From: Hyphomicrobium sp.
GTDB taxonomy: Bacteria; Pseudomonadota; Alphaproteobacteria; Rhizobiales; Hyphomicrobiaceae
Reading direction: 5' to 3'
DNA: 64,000 nt
Assembly: GCA_003987725.1 (NCBI GenBank)
Contig: RXJH01000006.1
Location: 124,001 to 188,000, forward strand
Positions 36,750 to 46,615 of this stretch are shown here, piece by piece. Each line of letters starts with the position of its first letter. The stretch's first letter is position 1. The translations under genes were made by a program, and so were the position numbers. The notes beneath the pieces were generated by a model. It was not told the origin of the DNA. It did not search any database and was given only the letters and a program-made list of their open reading frames with translations.

Positions 36750-38279
36750 TTAAGCTGCAAAACCCTTGGCAAACTTGTCGAGGAACTCGACCAGTTTCTT
36801 TTCGGTGTCGGCCGACAGCGCCTTCTCTTTGCCGACCGTCTCGAGGATCGTCTTCTCCGACCGGAGGCCAGCGAGAACGCCCTGCTCGAACTTACCGACG
36901 GCCGAAACCGGAATGCTGTCGAGGTAACCGCGCGTACCGGCGAAGATCACCGCAACCTGCTCTTCCATCTTGAGCGGCGAGAACTGCGGCTGCTTCAGAA
37001 GCTCCGTCAGGCGAGCGCCGCGTGCGAGCAATTTCTGCGTCGCCGCATCGAGATCCGAACCGAACTGCGCGAAGGCCGCCATTTCGCGGTACTGCGCGAG
37101 CTCGCCCTTGATCTTGCCGGCGACCTGCTTCATCGCCTTCGTCTGTGCCGACGAACCGACGCGCGAAACCGAAAGACCGACGTTCACGGCCGGGCGGATG
37201 CCCTGATAGAAGAGATCCGACTCAAGGAAGATCTGTCCGTCGGTGATCGAAATGACGTTCGTCGGAATGAACGCCGACACGTCGTTGCCCTGCGTTTCGA
37301 TGACCGGCAGAGCCGTCAGCGAGCCGTTGCCGGCCTTGTCGCCGAGCTTGGCGGCGCGCTCGAGAAGACGAGAGTGGAGATAGAAAACGTCGCCCGGATA
37401 GGCTTCACGGCCCGGCGGACGGCGAAGCAGAAGCGACATCTGGCGATAAGCGACGGCCTGCTTCGAAAGATCGTCATACGCGATAACCGCGTGCATACCG
37501 TTGTCGCGGAAGTATTCGCCCATCGTGCAGCCGGTGAACGGCGCGAGGTACTGCATCGGCGCCGGGTCGGATGCGGTCGCAGCGACGACGATCGAATATT
37601 CGAGAGCGCCGCGCTCTTCGAGAACCTTGACGAACTGAGCGACGGTCGAGCGCTTCTGACCGACGGCGACGTAAACGCAATAGAGCTTGGCGCTCTCGTC
37701 GTTGCCCTGGTTGAGCGGCTTCTGGTTGAGGAAGGTGTCGAGAATGACGGCGGTCTTGCCGGTCTGACGGTCGCCGATGACGAGCTCGCGCTGGCCGCGG
37801 CCGATCGGGATGAGCGAGTCGATGGCCTTGAGGCCCGTCGCCATCGGTTCGTGAACCGATTTGCGGGGAAGAATGCCCGGCGCCTTGACGTCGACGCGCA
37901 TGAACTTGTCAGCCTTGATCGGGCCCTTGCCGTCGATCGGATTGCCGAGACCATCGACCACGCGGCCGAGAAGACCCTTGCCGACCGGAACTTCCACGAT
38001 GGCGCCGGTACGCTTGACCGTGTCGCCTTCTTTGATCGTGCGGTCGTCACCGAAAATAACGACGCCGACGTTGTCGGCTTCGAGGTTCAGCGCCATGCCG
38101 CGAATGCCGCCGGGGAACTCGACCATTTCACCGGCCTGGACGTTGTCGAGGCCGTAGACGCGCGCGATGCCGTCACCGACCGACAGCACGGTGCCGATTT
38201 CGGAGACCTCGGCGTCCTTGCCGAAGTTTTTGATCTGATCTTTGAGGATCGAAGAAATTTCTGCGGCCCGGATTTCCAT
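36750..38279 (-). CDS. atpA: ATP synthase F1 subunit alpha
   Basis: A 509-residue alpha subunit with Walker [19 protein letters not shown], the catalytic-interface Arg in [13 protein letters not shown] and family motifs [15 protein letters not shown] and [31 protein letters not shown] 38279 has AGAGG upstream and gives the normal [13 protein letters not shown] start. It lies 107 bases after atpH. Confidence 0.98.
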   Translation of the reverse strand: MEIRAAEISSILKDQIKNFGKDAEVSEIGTVLSVGDGIARVYGLDNVQAGEMVEFPGGIRGMALNLEADNVGVVIFGDDRTIKEGDTVKRTGAIVEVPVGKGLLGRVVDGLGNPIDGKGPIKADKFMRVDVKAPGILPRKSVHEPMATGLKAIDSLIPIGRGQRELVIGDRQTGKTAVILDTFLNQKPLNQGNDESAKLYCVYVAVGQKRSTVAQFVKVLEERGALEYSIVVAATASDPAPMQYLAPFTGCTMGEYFRDNGMHAVIAYDDLSKQAVAYRQMSLLLRRPPGREAYPGDVFYLHSRLLERAAKLGDKAGNGSLTALPVIETQGNDVSAFIPTNVISITDGQIFLESDLFYQGIRPAVNVGLSVSRVGSSAQTKAMKQVAGKIKGELAQYREMAAFAQFGSDLDAATQKLLARGARLTELLKQPQFSPLKMEEQVAVIFAGTRGYLDSIPVSAVGKFEQGVLAGLRSEKTILETVGKEKALSADTEKKLVEFLDKFAKGFAA

Positions 38280-38386
38280 TGAGACCTCTTCCCTGGTCGT
38301 TTCCATTGACGGAGCCTGGTCCGGCCCCTTGTTCCAAATTTCTTAATGCCGCTCGCCCGCTTACGCCGTTTGGCGCTCGCTTGGGC

Positions 38387-38944
38387 TCAGGCTCCGTTCA
38401 ACGCCAGCTTCAGGTTCTGAAGCTTGGTTTTGAGCGACGAATCGATCATGCGGCTGCCGACCTTGACGATCAGGCCGCCGAGGATGCTCGGATCGACGCG
38501 CGTGTGCAGCGTCACGTCCTTGCCAACCGAAGCCTTCAGCGTTTCCTTCAACGAAGCAACCTGGCCGTCGTTGAGAGCGAATGCGCTCGTCACCTCGGCG
38601 CTGATCTCGCCACGAGCCTTCGCTGCGAGTGCGCGGTAGGCCTTGATGATGTCTTGAATGACAAAAAGACGGCGGTTGGCCGTCACGAGCTTGATGAAGT
38701 TAGCAGTGAGACCGCCGATACCGGCCTTGTCGAGAATGGCGCCGATCGCCCGGCTCTGGTCGTCAGCAGCGACGACCGGGCTGCGCACGAGGCGCACCAG
38801 ATCGGCGCTTTCGTCCAACAGTCCCTGGAACTTTACGAGGTCGCTCTCGATTTCGGCAGTCTTGGAGCCTTCGTTCGCAAGATCGAACAGGGCCGACGCA
38901 TAGCGCCCGGCCACTCCTTCAACGATTGTGTCGTTCGTCGCCAC
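38387..38944 (-). CDS. atpH: ATP synthase F1 subunit delta
   Basis: A 185-residue delta subunit linking F1 to the peripheral stalk (VAGRYASALFDLANEGSK, FIKLVTANRRLFVIQDIIKAYRALAA, VDPSILGGLIVKVGSRMIDSSLKTKLQNLK). The GTG at 38944 follows GGTGAGAG and gives the usual length. An ATG at 38974 would add ten basic residues. First gene of the F1 operon; the Fo genes are outside the window, as is typical for alphaproteobacteria where the two sets are split. Confidence 0.93.
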   Translation of the reverse strand: MATNDTIVEGVAGRYASALFDLANEGSKTAEIESDLVKFQGLLDESADLVRLVRSPVVAADDQSRAIGAILDKAGIGGLTANFIKLVTANRRLFVIQDIIKAYRALAAKARGEISAEVTSAFALNDGQVASLKETLKASVGKDVTLHTRVDPSILGGLIVKVGSRMIDSSLKTKLQNLKLALNGA

Positions 38945-39273
38945 GTCGCTCTCACCGTCGCGCTTTAAGCGCATAGAGGGCAGGGCACGAAAAGCCCGGA
39001 ATTCCGCCCGCTCCAAGGAAAGGCTTTTGACAAAAAAGAGCGCATGGGGCCGGAACCCACCAGCCGCCCCCCTTCAAAGCCGGGCTGTCCTTAACATGCA
39101 CTCCCAAACGCTTCAACCGTGCGCCAAGAGGGCGCGTTGCCGCATAACAGGGCTGCGCACGGCCAAAATCCGGGCGTTTGAGGCCCTTGTTGCCCACGAC
39201 ACCCACAAGGACCAAACGGAATTTTTTGCGCCGTTCAAATTGCGTTCAGGCTGGACCGGATAGTGAAGGAGAT

Positions 39274-39318
39274 ATGACGCCTGCGAAAGCGGCTCGCTTT
39301 GCAAGTTTCTATCCCTAG
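39274..39318 (+). CDS. Possible 14-aa leader-like peptide
   Basis: The sequence AAGGAGAT-ATG gives a near-perfect Shine-Dalgarno and spacing, followed by 14 codons (MTPAKAARFASFYP) and TAG. Twenty bases later comes an intrinsic terminator. The arrangement looks like an attenuation leader or a small RNA with a short coding part, but no controlled gene follows on this strand. No homologue is known to me. Confidence 0.3.
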   Translation: MTPAKAARFASFYP

Positions 39319-39338
39319 CCTTACGTCCCGACACCCTT

Positions 39339-39365
39339 GAGCCCGCTCCGGCGGGCTCTTTTTTT
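39339..39365 (+). terminator. Rho-independent terminator on the plus strand
   Basis: An 8-bp perfect stem (GAGCCCGC with GCGGGCTC) with a 4-base TCCG loop and seven T residues. It points away from atpH and towards the end of yraN. On the minus strand no T tract follows, so it does not terminate yraN. It implies a short plus-strand transcript ending here. Confidence 0.8.
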
Positions 39366-39376
39366 GGGGGCGCGCT

Positions 39377-39756
39377 TTACAGCGCGTCCCTCATGATGAT
39401 CGGGAAGCGCCAGGGCACGACGAAAACCAGATCGAAACCAACGTCGTACGTCTGATACTGCGGATTGCGCGCGAGCCAGAGGTCGGCAGCCCGTCTGACC
39501 CTCCGGCGCATCGTCAGCGTAATCGCATCTTCCGCGTCTTCCGTGGTTGGGCGCCGCTTGACCTCGATGAACGCCACCCGGTTCTTTCGGATTGCGATGA
39601 GGTCGATTTCACCCACGGGCGTCTTGAACCGGCGGCCGAGAATGCGATGCCCCGTCGCCAGATAGACAGCCGCAACGAGCGTCTCCGCCCTGAGCCCGCT
39701 ATGATGCCGGCGCCGGCGATCCCACCTCTGCCGGAATTCGTCGTTGACGTTCGAGC

Positions 39757-39760
<4 letters not shown>
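39377..39760 (-). CDS. YraN/UPF0102 family endonuclease-like protein
   Basis: A 127-residue protein with the restriction-endonuclease-like fold signature of UPF0102: GEIDLIAIRKNRVAFIEVKRRPT (Asp, Glu-x-Lys) and an N-terminal AETLVAAVYLATGHRILGRR. Role not established. Its ATG overlaps the rsmI stop by 4 bases (ATGA), the usual partnership. Confidence 0.9.
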
Positions 39761-40689
<929 letters not shown>

Positions 40690-40864
40690 AAAAATCGTCC
40701 TATTTCCCGGCCAATTTCAGGGCGAGACCGGAGATCTATCAATACCAATATGCAGCGACCGTCAAAAGCTCGGTCGTAAGCGAATGAAATTATAACGCGC
40801 GCTTCGGCTTGCGAGCCCTAAGAGGCAGCCGGAGCATTTGCGCGGAACGAATGAAGCCGAAGTC

Positions 40865-41275
40865 CTACGCGGCGATTGCGTCGCCCATCGTCGGCCGGCG
40901 TGGCGGCTGCGGCGCAACGCCGAGGACATGGACGGTCGCTCTGCGGCGACGGCCACCAACGTCCATAACCGCCGACAGCTCATCGACCAGAGACGTCAAC
41001 GCGTATTGCGCAAGGTCGAGCTGTAAAGTTGCTGAGGCATGGCAACGCGTGGCTTCCTCGGCCCGCGAGGCCGCGCCCATGACGATGCCGGAAATCTGGC
41101 TCCATTGCTCCGCGAGCGAAAGCCGCCGCGGCTCGCTTTGGCGAGGCATTTCTTTTGCGGACGAATTGACCATCTGCGAGCGAAGAAAATCGAAAACCGA
41201 GGCCGAAGCGCGCGAAATAGCGGCGTAAATGCCGACAAAGGCGTTGGCGACCGGAATTTTCGATGTATCTGCCAT
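40865..41275 (-). CDS. Hypothetical protein (136 aa)
   Basis: A 136-residue protein with no signal peptide. A helical N-terminal half (NAFVGIYAAISRASASVFDFLRSQ) leads into LSLAEQWSQISGIVMGAASRAEEATRCHASATLQLDLAQYALTSLVDEL-type sequence, then a basic, Pro-rich tail. The ATG at 41275 is used; a GTG at 41281 is an alternative and neither has a strong Shine-Dalgarno. No family recognised. A stand-alone gene with an AT-rich upstream region (41280-41390). Confidence 0.5.
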   Translation of the reverse strand: MADTSKIPVANAFVGIYAAISRASASVFDFLRSQMVNSSAKEMPRQSEPRRLSLAEQWSQISGIVMGAASRAEEATRCHASATLQLDLAQYALTSLVDELSAVMDVGGRRRRATVHVLGVAPQPPRRPTMGDAIAA

Positions 41276-41519
41276 AGACACAGAATCCAGACTATTGATT
41301 AGAGAATAATTAAAGTTGGTCTGATTTGGGGAAAGTTACAAGAATTAGTCTCGTTAAATATGTATTTATTTTTACGCGCGGGAGAATAATTGGCGAAATG
41401 CCCGTTCAATTGGGCGCCGGGCGATTGGGCGAAAGTTGAATAGGCGGCCTTAAGCGCCCTATTCCTCATCCGCCAATTCCGCCGGACTAAAATCCCTGAG
41501 CCCGGCGTCATCAAAATGG

Positions 41520-42380
41520 TTAACTGAATATCACGCGGCGAATATCGTCCGCCGTCGCCCCTTCCGCACGCAGCGCCCTGAGCCCCATGTCCTGATTTGA
41601 CTTCGAGAGCTTCAGTCCGTTCGACCATTTGATGAGCCGGTGATGCGAATAGACGGGCTCCGGCAAATCCAGGAGTTCCTGCAGAAGACGCTGCAAATCG
41701 GTTGCCGGCAAAAGATCCTGCCCACGCGTCACGTGCGTAACGCCCTGCCGTGCATCATCGACGACGACGGAAAGATGATAGCTCGCAGGCACCTCTTTTC
41801 GCACGATGATGGCATCGCCCCAACGGTGCGGCTCCGCCGTTCGCGTTTCCTGCGTGCCATCTTCGGCGACCTCGACGAACGTCAGCGGCTTGTCTCCGCG
41901 CTTCGCCTTGAGTGCTTGCAGCGCCCCGTCCATGTTGAGACGCAGCGCCGGCGATTCCCCGGCGGCCATGCGCTGACCGACATTCTCGACTGACGCGCCA
42001 CGCCAAAGTCCGGGATAGATCGGCGCCCCGTCCGGATCTGTTTTTTCAGGATCGGCTGCGGCCGCAATTTCGCTGCGCGACGCAAAGCAGGGATAGAGAA
42101 GTCCCATTTGAATGAGCCGGTCGGCCGCCGCCAGATATTCCGAAAAATGCTCCGATTGGACGAGCACCGGCTCTTCCCATGAAAGCCCGAGCCAATTCAG
42201 ATCTTCGAAAATCGCCGTGACGTATTCCGGACGCCGCCGCGCGATATCGATATCCTCGATGCGCAACAGAAAGCGGCCGCCATTCTTACGAGCAATATCA
42301 TGAGCGATGATGGCTGAGAGCGCATGGCCAACGTGCAAGAGCCCGTTGGGCGAAGGCGCAAAACGCGTGACGGAGGTCAT
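41520..42380 (-). CDS. gluQ: Glutamyl-Q tRNA(Asp) synthetase
   Basis: A 286-residue truncated GluRS paralogue that attaches glutamate to queuosine in tRNA-Asp. Class I motifs: RFAPSPNGLLHVGHA (HIGH) and GLKLSKSNQD (KMSKS-like). FLLRIEDIDIARRR and VTRGQDLLPATDLQRLLQ fit the family, and the anticodon-binding domain is missing as expected. ATG 42380 shares its A with the TGA of the upstream gene. Confidence 0.93.
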   Translation of the reverse strand: MTSVTRFAPSPNGLLHVGHALSAIIAHDIARKNGGRFLLRIEDIDIARRRPEYVTAIFEDLNWLGLSWEEPVLVQSEHFSEYLAAADRLIQMGLLYPCFASRSEIAAAADPEKTDPDGAPIYPGLWRGASVENVGQRMAAGESPALRLNMDGALQALKAKRGDKPLTFVEVAEDGTQETRTAEPHRWGDAIIVRKEVPASYHLSVVVDDARQGVTHVTRGQDLLPATDLQRLLQELLDLPEPVYSHHRLIKWSNGLKLSKSNQDMGLRALRAEGATADDIRRVIFS

Positions 42381-42904
42381 CAGTCGCAAGCACCCGTTCG
42401 GCCCGCACCTGGCGTATACGTTCGCGCAATCGCCTCGACGACGCGGTCATAGGTCTTTCGTTCACTGGTCGGATAAAGCATGGCCCAACTATTTATGAGT
42501 TTACCGCCGCACGTAAAGCTGACGCGTTGATAAAATGTCTCGCCGTCGCGATCGCCCGATAGCACGAACCAGCGCGCCTTGATCGGCGCGTAGTCGATCT
42601 TTGCGTTCGCATACTGGTCGGAGATCAAAAATTTGCGATAGTCCTCTAAAGACTGGTGATCCGCATTTTCGAACGCGCCGACGAGCAATTTTGCTTTGCC
42701 GTCTTTAGAAAGATAGACGCCACCTTCATCCGTCTTCGGCTGCGCGCTCTTCTGCGTGAAAATGTTGTCGGGGTACGCAATGGCAAAACCGTGACGCTCA
42801 TTGATGACAGTCGCCCAGCTGTCCTGCCACGAGCGCGCATCTGCTTGTGAAAGCGTACATGCACAAAAAATTGCAGCGATTGGAATTCCGGCTATCCTTG
42901 TCAT
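42380..42904 (-). CDS. Exported hypothetical protein
   Basis: A 174-residue protein with a signal peptide (GIPIAAIFCACTLSQADA, cleavage near residue 24). The mature part (NERHGFAIAYPDNIF, GKAKLLVGAFENADHQSLEDYRKFLIS, RWFVLSGDRDGETFYQRVSFTCGG, MLYPTSERKTYDRVVEAIARTY) resembles periplasmic proteins annotated only as hypothetical in this order. Function unknown. The stop overlaps the gluQ start by one base, so the pair is coupled. Confidence 0.7.
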   Translation of the reverse strand: MTRIAGIPIAAIFCACTLSQADARSWQDSWATVINERHGFAIAYPDNIFTQKSAQPKTDEGGVYLSKDGKAKLLVGAFENADHQSLEDYRKFLISDQYANAKIDYAPIKARWFVLSGDRDGETFYQRVSFTCGGKLINSWAMLYPTSERKTYDRVVEAIARTYTPGAGRTGACD

Positions 42905-42979
42905 TTTCCACGCTCTCCCAACACGCGCGAGACAACAGAATAACATTCGCTCTTCGCAACTTCGCTCCGGAGCAAAAGT

Positions 42980-43687
42980 TTGAGCAAACGTTTGGCCGAG
43001 CAACGATATCCGACGGTGACGACCGAGCGCCAGCTCAAAGCAGCAGCCGCAAAGCTTGGCGAACAATGCAAGGTCATGTCGCTGATATTCAAACGCACGG
43101 GCGCGCCCCCGATGCGAAACTTCCCTCCCGACTTTTCAGGTCTTGCAAAAATCGTCGTCGGCCAGCAGCTCTCGGCTCAAAGTGCGGCGGCAATCTGGTC
43201 GCGCGTCGAAGCGGCATTGCTGCCGGTGACACCCGAAACGATGCTGGCGCAAAGTGACGTTGCGCTGAAAAGTCTTGGTCTTTCGAACGGCAAAATCCGA
43301 ACGCTCAAAGCGCTGTCGCTCGCCGTGCTCAACGAAGAGCTGAACTTCCAAACGCTGAATGTTTCAGCCGACCCTCTCATAGTCGAACAGCTGACCGCCA
43401 TTCACGGCATCGGTCCCTGGACGGCAGATATCTATATTCTCTTTGCACTCGCGCGCCGCGATGCGTTCGCTCCGGGGGATCTCGCCCTTCAGCTCGCCGT
43501 TCAACACCACTTCAAGCTCGAACGCCGGCCGACTGCGGACGAGCTGGAAGAAATCGCCGAACGCTGGAGGCCTGCACGTGCCGTCGCCGCCCGCCTCCTT
43601 TGGGCCGATTACGCCTTCGCCCGCCGTGCTCTCCTGGGGAAAGCCGCAAAGCCGATCGTCACAAAAACATACAAGACATTGAAATAG
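42980..43687 (+). CDS. alkA: DNA-3-methyladenine glycosylase II
   Basis: A 235-residue HhH-GPD glycosylase that removes alkylated bases. The helix-hairpin-helix is at residues 141-150 (IHGIGPWTAD) and the catalytic aspartate is Asp167 (FAPGDLALQLAV). VVGQQLSAQSAAAIWSRV is the usual N-terminal motif. The start is taken as TTG at 42980, which has GGAG eight bases upstream; a GTG at 43016 is possible. It lies divergent from the exported protein gene. Confidence 0.9.
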   Translation: MSKRLAEQRYPTVTTERQLKAAAAKLGEQCKVMSLIFKRTGAPPMRNFPPDFSGLAKIVVGQQLSAQSAAAIWSRVEAALLPVTPETMLAQSDVALKSLGLSNGKIRTLKALSLAVLNEELNFQTLNVSADPLIVEQLTAIHGIGPWTADIYILFALARRDAFAPGDLALQLAVQHHFKLERRPTADELEEIAERWRPARAVAARLLWADYAFARRALLGKAAKPIVTKTYKTLK

Positions 43688-43819
43688 AGATTGAAACTGG
43701 CCTCCGCGACACATCGGTCCCAATGCTTCACAGAATTGATATGCGCGGCTAGTATCCCGGCGTTCAAGTGGGGGCCAAAACGCGATTCGGCGGATCAAAA
43801 CCGCGAGGTTTGCGCGACT

Positions 43820-44380
43820 GTGAATGCTCACGTGACAATACCGGATAATTGTCCGGCTCTTGTGCTGAACGCTGACTTCCGTCCGCTCAGCTACTACCCT
43901 CTGTCGCTCTGGAGCTGGCAGGATACGGTGAAGGCGGTTTTCCTAGACCGCGTGAACATCGTCTCCGAATACGAGCGCTATGTCAGAAGCCCCTCATTCG
44001 AGCTGAAGCTACCGAGCGTCGTATCGCTGAAGACGTATGTGAAGCCGGCACTCTACCCGGCGTTCACAAGGTTCAACGTCTTCCTGCGCGACCGTTTCAG
44101 CTGTCAGTATTGCGGCGACAAGAATGATCTGACGTTCGATCACCTGATCCCGCGTTCGCGCGGTGGCCAAACGCGGTGGGACAACGTCGTCACCGCCTGC
44201 GCACCTTGCAATTTGAGGAAGGGTGGCTTGATGCCGAGGGCCGCAGGCATGTTCCCTGCCCACGAGCCCTATCGCCCGACCGTATTCGAGCTGCATCGCA
44301 ACGGCCGGCTATTCCCGCCGAACTATCTGCACGAAAGCTGGCTCGATTATCTCTACTGGGATACCGAACTCGAACCGTAG
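43820..44380 (+). CDS. HNH endonuclease family protein
   Basis: A 186-residue protein with an HNH nuclease domain in the middle: CQYCG, then LTFDHLIPRSRGGQTRWDNVV and CAPCN, with the paired Cys-x2-Cys zinc knuckles. Conserved flanks (PALVLNADFRPLSYYPLSLWSWQDTVKAV; NGRLFPPNYLHESWLDYLYWD) mark a family found as a single copy in most alphaproteobacteria. It could act on DNA or RNA; no partner is adjacent. The GTG start is inferred from family length; a TTCACA/TAGTAT promoter-like pair lies at 43727-43755. Confidence 0.88.
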   Translation: MNAHVTIPDNCPALVLNADFRPLSYYPLSLWSWQDTVKAVFLDRVNIVSEYERYVRSPSFELKLPSVVSLKTYVKPALYPAFTRFNVFLRDRFSCQYCGDKNDLTFDHLIPRSRGGQTRWDNVVTACAPCNLRKGGLMPRAAGMFPAHEPYRPTVFELHRNGRLFPPNYLHESWLDYLYWDTELEP

Positions 44381-44384
44381 TGAC

Positions 44385-44603
44385 TCAAGCGGCGCGCTTG
44401 ATCGGATGTGCGCAAATCTCTGCGGCGACGATATCGACGACGCGCTCCCAATTCGCGCCCGCTTCTGCGTTGAGCCCGAAAGCGAGAAGCGCATCGGCGG
44501 GCGTTCCTCCATCTCGGAAAATTCGCGCGCATTGCTCGCGGCTGACAGCCACGGCTTGATGCCACTGAATGGGGCTGAGATAATCTGGAACCGACGGGGT
44601 CAT
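44385..44603 (-). CDS. Small hypothetical protein (72 aa)
   Basis: A 72-residue helical protein (PDYLSPIQWHQAVAVSREQCARIFRDGGTPADALLAFGL, WERVVDIVAAEICAHP). GGAG lies 11 bases before the ATG at 44603. It has normal-looking composition and converges with the HNH gene, 4 bases between stops. I do not recognise a family. Confidence 0.5.
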   Translation of the reverse strand: MTPSVPDYLSPIQWHQAVAVSREQCARIFRDGGTPADALLAFGLNAEAGANWERVVDIVAAEICAHPIKRAA

Positions 44604-45448
44604 CTGGGCGAACTCCGCAATTAAAATGCTTCTACGAGGAACGATTTCGAAGCTTGGCTGTTCCAGACGATGGCGGCAGACACACAGAGCGCCTTGACAT
44701 CACTACGCGAGACCTTGTCACATGATGTCTCGATGGAGGGCTAACTCGATCACGCTCCGTGCGTCTGCCAGCTCGTTGGAAAGCCGGCTGCTTTCCGAAA
44801 TCCTTTGTCCAACGCCTTACAATTCGACACGCACGCGAACGCAACGGTCAACGCTACTGGGGCTATCGCAACTTCGCGACGGCGGCTGAAAGAGCGGCGC
44901 TCCGCATGACGGTCAGCGCAACATCTCCAATCGGACGCCAAGCCCAATCCTCTGACTTCACACCGGCCCACGCATCGGCTTCCCGATCGTCGTGAGCAGT
45001 GCGGGCGAACCGCCGGGACATACGCGACGACAAATTTGTCGAGGCGGCTCGCCTGAGATTTGTGAACGCACCGGACAGAACCTCTTTCGGGGTCTGGCCG
45101 CACTCGAACTCAACGCTACGCAACGGACGCTTACGAAACGCAACAACGCTACGCGTACTCAAAGACGGGGCGGAAACGGCATCAGTCGGACCGGTGGTAC
45201 CTGCTCCGAGCTTTGCTCTCGAAGAACGCAACGCATACGCCACTGGGAAGGCTCCCTACGCTTGAACGAAATCCACACTTTCCGACAACGCTCGTGTCCC
45301 GCGAACGAAGCAAGAATAGCCGTCACATTCAGGCAACGGGAAGGCGCTATTCTGTCTCTGAGATGAAATTCGAAGTCGGTCGCGCTTGACAGTATCGATC
45401 AAGCAACAAAATCAACGTTTTTTCGCGAAACGACAATTGTGGACAAGC
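44604..45448. other. 845 bases without a convincing gene
   Basis: Reading frames in all directions are short, Arg/Ser/Thr-rich and look like chance translations. The nonamer CAACGCTAC occurs at least three times (about 44849, 45110 and 45144) within ACGCAACGG-like surroundings, suggesting local repetition. A GCTTGA...TCAAGC inverted repeat occurs at about 45385-45404, and AGAATAGC (45313) pairs with GCTATTCT (45346). It may be a decayed gene region or hold unseen RNA. No IS or phage remnant is recognised. Confidence 0.5.
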
Positions 45449-45991
45449 TCAGAAATTTTGAGCTGCGGTCTCCGGCCTCTGCTCGCGTCCAGCCAAAGCA
45501 GCCGCAAAAGCGATCATCATCAGGAAAAACGAAGCGACGGCATTCCACCCGGCAAAGGAAATGCCGAGGAAGCGCATTGACGCCTCATCGCATTTGATGA
45601 CGTGGATGTTCTGAAGCTCATTCAAGAGATTGCCGGCCGTCGTCGTCAGCGCTTGGCCGCCGCCACAGGCTGCCGGACCCGGCCAGAACTTCCACTCGGC
45701 ACCGGCGTGATAGATGCCGAGCACGGTGTTCGCCAGAAAGGCGAGACCGACCAAGAAAAAGATTGCCGTGGCGGAACCGCGATGCCCGCCGGACGTCAAC
45801 ACCAGGGCGATGAACAGCAACGGGATTGCCGCGTAATAGGCATACCGCTCCCAGAGGCAGAGCATGCACGGCACGTAGCCGCCGATGTATTGAAATCCGA
45901 GTGCCGTCGCGATCGTCAGGATCGACAGAAACAGCGCCAGCGCCCCGAGCTGGTAATCCGTCCCGCGCTGAACGCCCTCGCCAAATTTCAT
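45449..45991 (-). CDS. dsbB: Disulfide bond formation protein B
   Basis: A 180-residue four-helix membrane protein that reoxidises DsbA with quinone. The two cysteine sites are present: Cys42/Cys45 (GYVPCMLCLWERYAYY) and Cys109/Cys134 (AACGGG; VIKCDEASMRFLGISFAGWN). ATG 45991 gives the normal length. It is the last gene of the minus-strand cluster from rph, 14 bases after dedA. Confidence 0.92.
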   Translation of the reverse strand: MKFGEGVQRGTDYQLGALALFLSILTIATALGFQYIGGYVPCMLCLWERYAYYAAIPLLFIALVLTSGGHRGSATAIFFLVGLAFLANTVLGIYHAGAEWKFWPGPAACGGGQALTTTAGNLLNELQNIHVIKCDEASMRFLGISFAGWNAVASFFLMMIAFAAALAGREQRPETAAQNF

Positions 45992-46005
45992 GATCGGGAC
46001 CCGAG

Positions 46006-46587
46006 CTAGAAAATATACCGTACCGCCACGAACCCGCCGACGAGCAAAACGACAAACGCCGTGGTGACGAGGGCGAGCCGGCCTTCGATGAAAGACCGGA
46101 TAGGCTCGCCGAAGAAATATAGGAGACCGGCGACCAGATAGAAGCGCATTGCGCGCGCCACGATGCTGGCGCCGATGAACGCCAGAATATCCATCTTGCC
46201 GACGCCAGCCGCGATGGTCACCACCTTGTAGGGAATGGGCGTCATGCCTTTGATGATGACGGCGGCGACCCCGTACTGCTGAACGAAGGCCGTGAACGCA
46301 TCGAGAGCATGCTCGCGCCCATAGAACTTCAGAATGGGCGCGCCGACGGCATCGTAGAGGTAATACCCGATGGCGTAGCCGAGCAAACCTCCGAGGACGG
46401 AAGAGATCGTCGCGATGGTTGCGTACCACCACGCCTTTCGCGGCTGGCTCAGCACCATCGGTATCAGCATGATGTCGGGAGGGATGGGGAAGAACGAACT
46501 CTCCGCGAACGAAACCGCGGCAAGCGCTTGCGGGGCCTTGTCACTGGCCGCCGTTCGCATCGTCCAATCGTATATTCCCCGAAGCAT
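46006..46587 (-). CDS. DedA/YqaA-family membrane protein
   Basis: A 193-residue membrane protein of the SNARE-associated/VTT superfamily. The conserved acidic and loop motif is ESSFFPIPPDIMLIPMVLS; FVQQYGVAAVIIKGMTPIPYKVVTIAAG is the second re-entrant motif. Such proteins are linked to lipid scrambling and envelope homeostasis. The start codon sits at the second copy of a 15-base direct repeat (46573-46606). It is 28 bases after hemW. Confidence 0.85.
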   Translation of the reverse strand: MLRGIYDWTMRTAASDKAPQALAAVSFAESSFFPIPPDIMLIPMVLSQPRKAWWYATIATISSVLGGLLGYAIGYYLYDAVGAPILKFYGREHALDAFTAFVQQYGVAAVIIKGMTPIPYKVVTIAAGVGKMDILAFIGASIVARAMRFYLVAGLLYFFGEPIRSFIEGRLALVTTAFVVLLVGGFVAVRYIF

Positions 46588-46606
46588 CTGCTATTCCCCG
46601 AAGCAT
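46573..46606. repeat. Duplicated dedA start region
   Basis: TATTCCCCGAAGCAT occurs at 46573-46587 and again at 46592-46606, offset 19 bases. On the minus strand this repeats the dedA start (ATGCTTCGGGGAATA). The upstream copy is out of frame with dedA and would encode a 21-codon open frame; its GGGGA also serves as a Shine-Dalgarno for the true ATG at 46587. Confidence 0.7.
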
Positions 46607-46615
46607 GTGCGCTGA

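Larger units (their letters stand above)
38945..39376. other. Region upstream of atpH containing a short plus-strand unit
   Basis: 432 bases between atpH and yraN, which are both on the minus strand. It should hold the atpH promoter. On the plus strand it contains a 14-codon reading frame with an ideal Shine-Dalgarno (39274-39318) and a terminator (39339-39365). No plus-strand gene follows within 3.6 kb. No other element is recognised. Confidence 0.5.

Noticed and set aside
44863-45243. Minus-strand frame of 126 codons in the gap before dsbB
   Set aside because: No convincing start, Ser/Arg/Ala-rich composition and no family pattern; kept only as part of the gene-free stretch.
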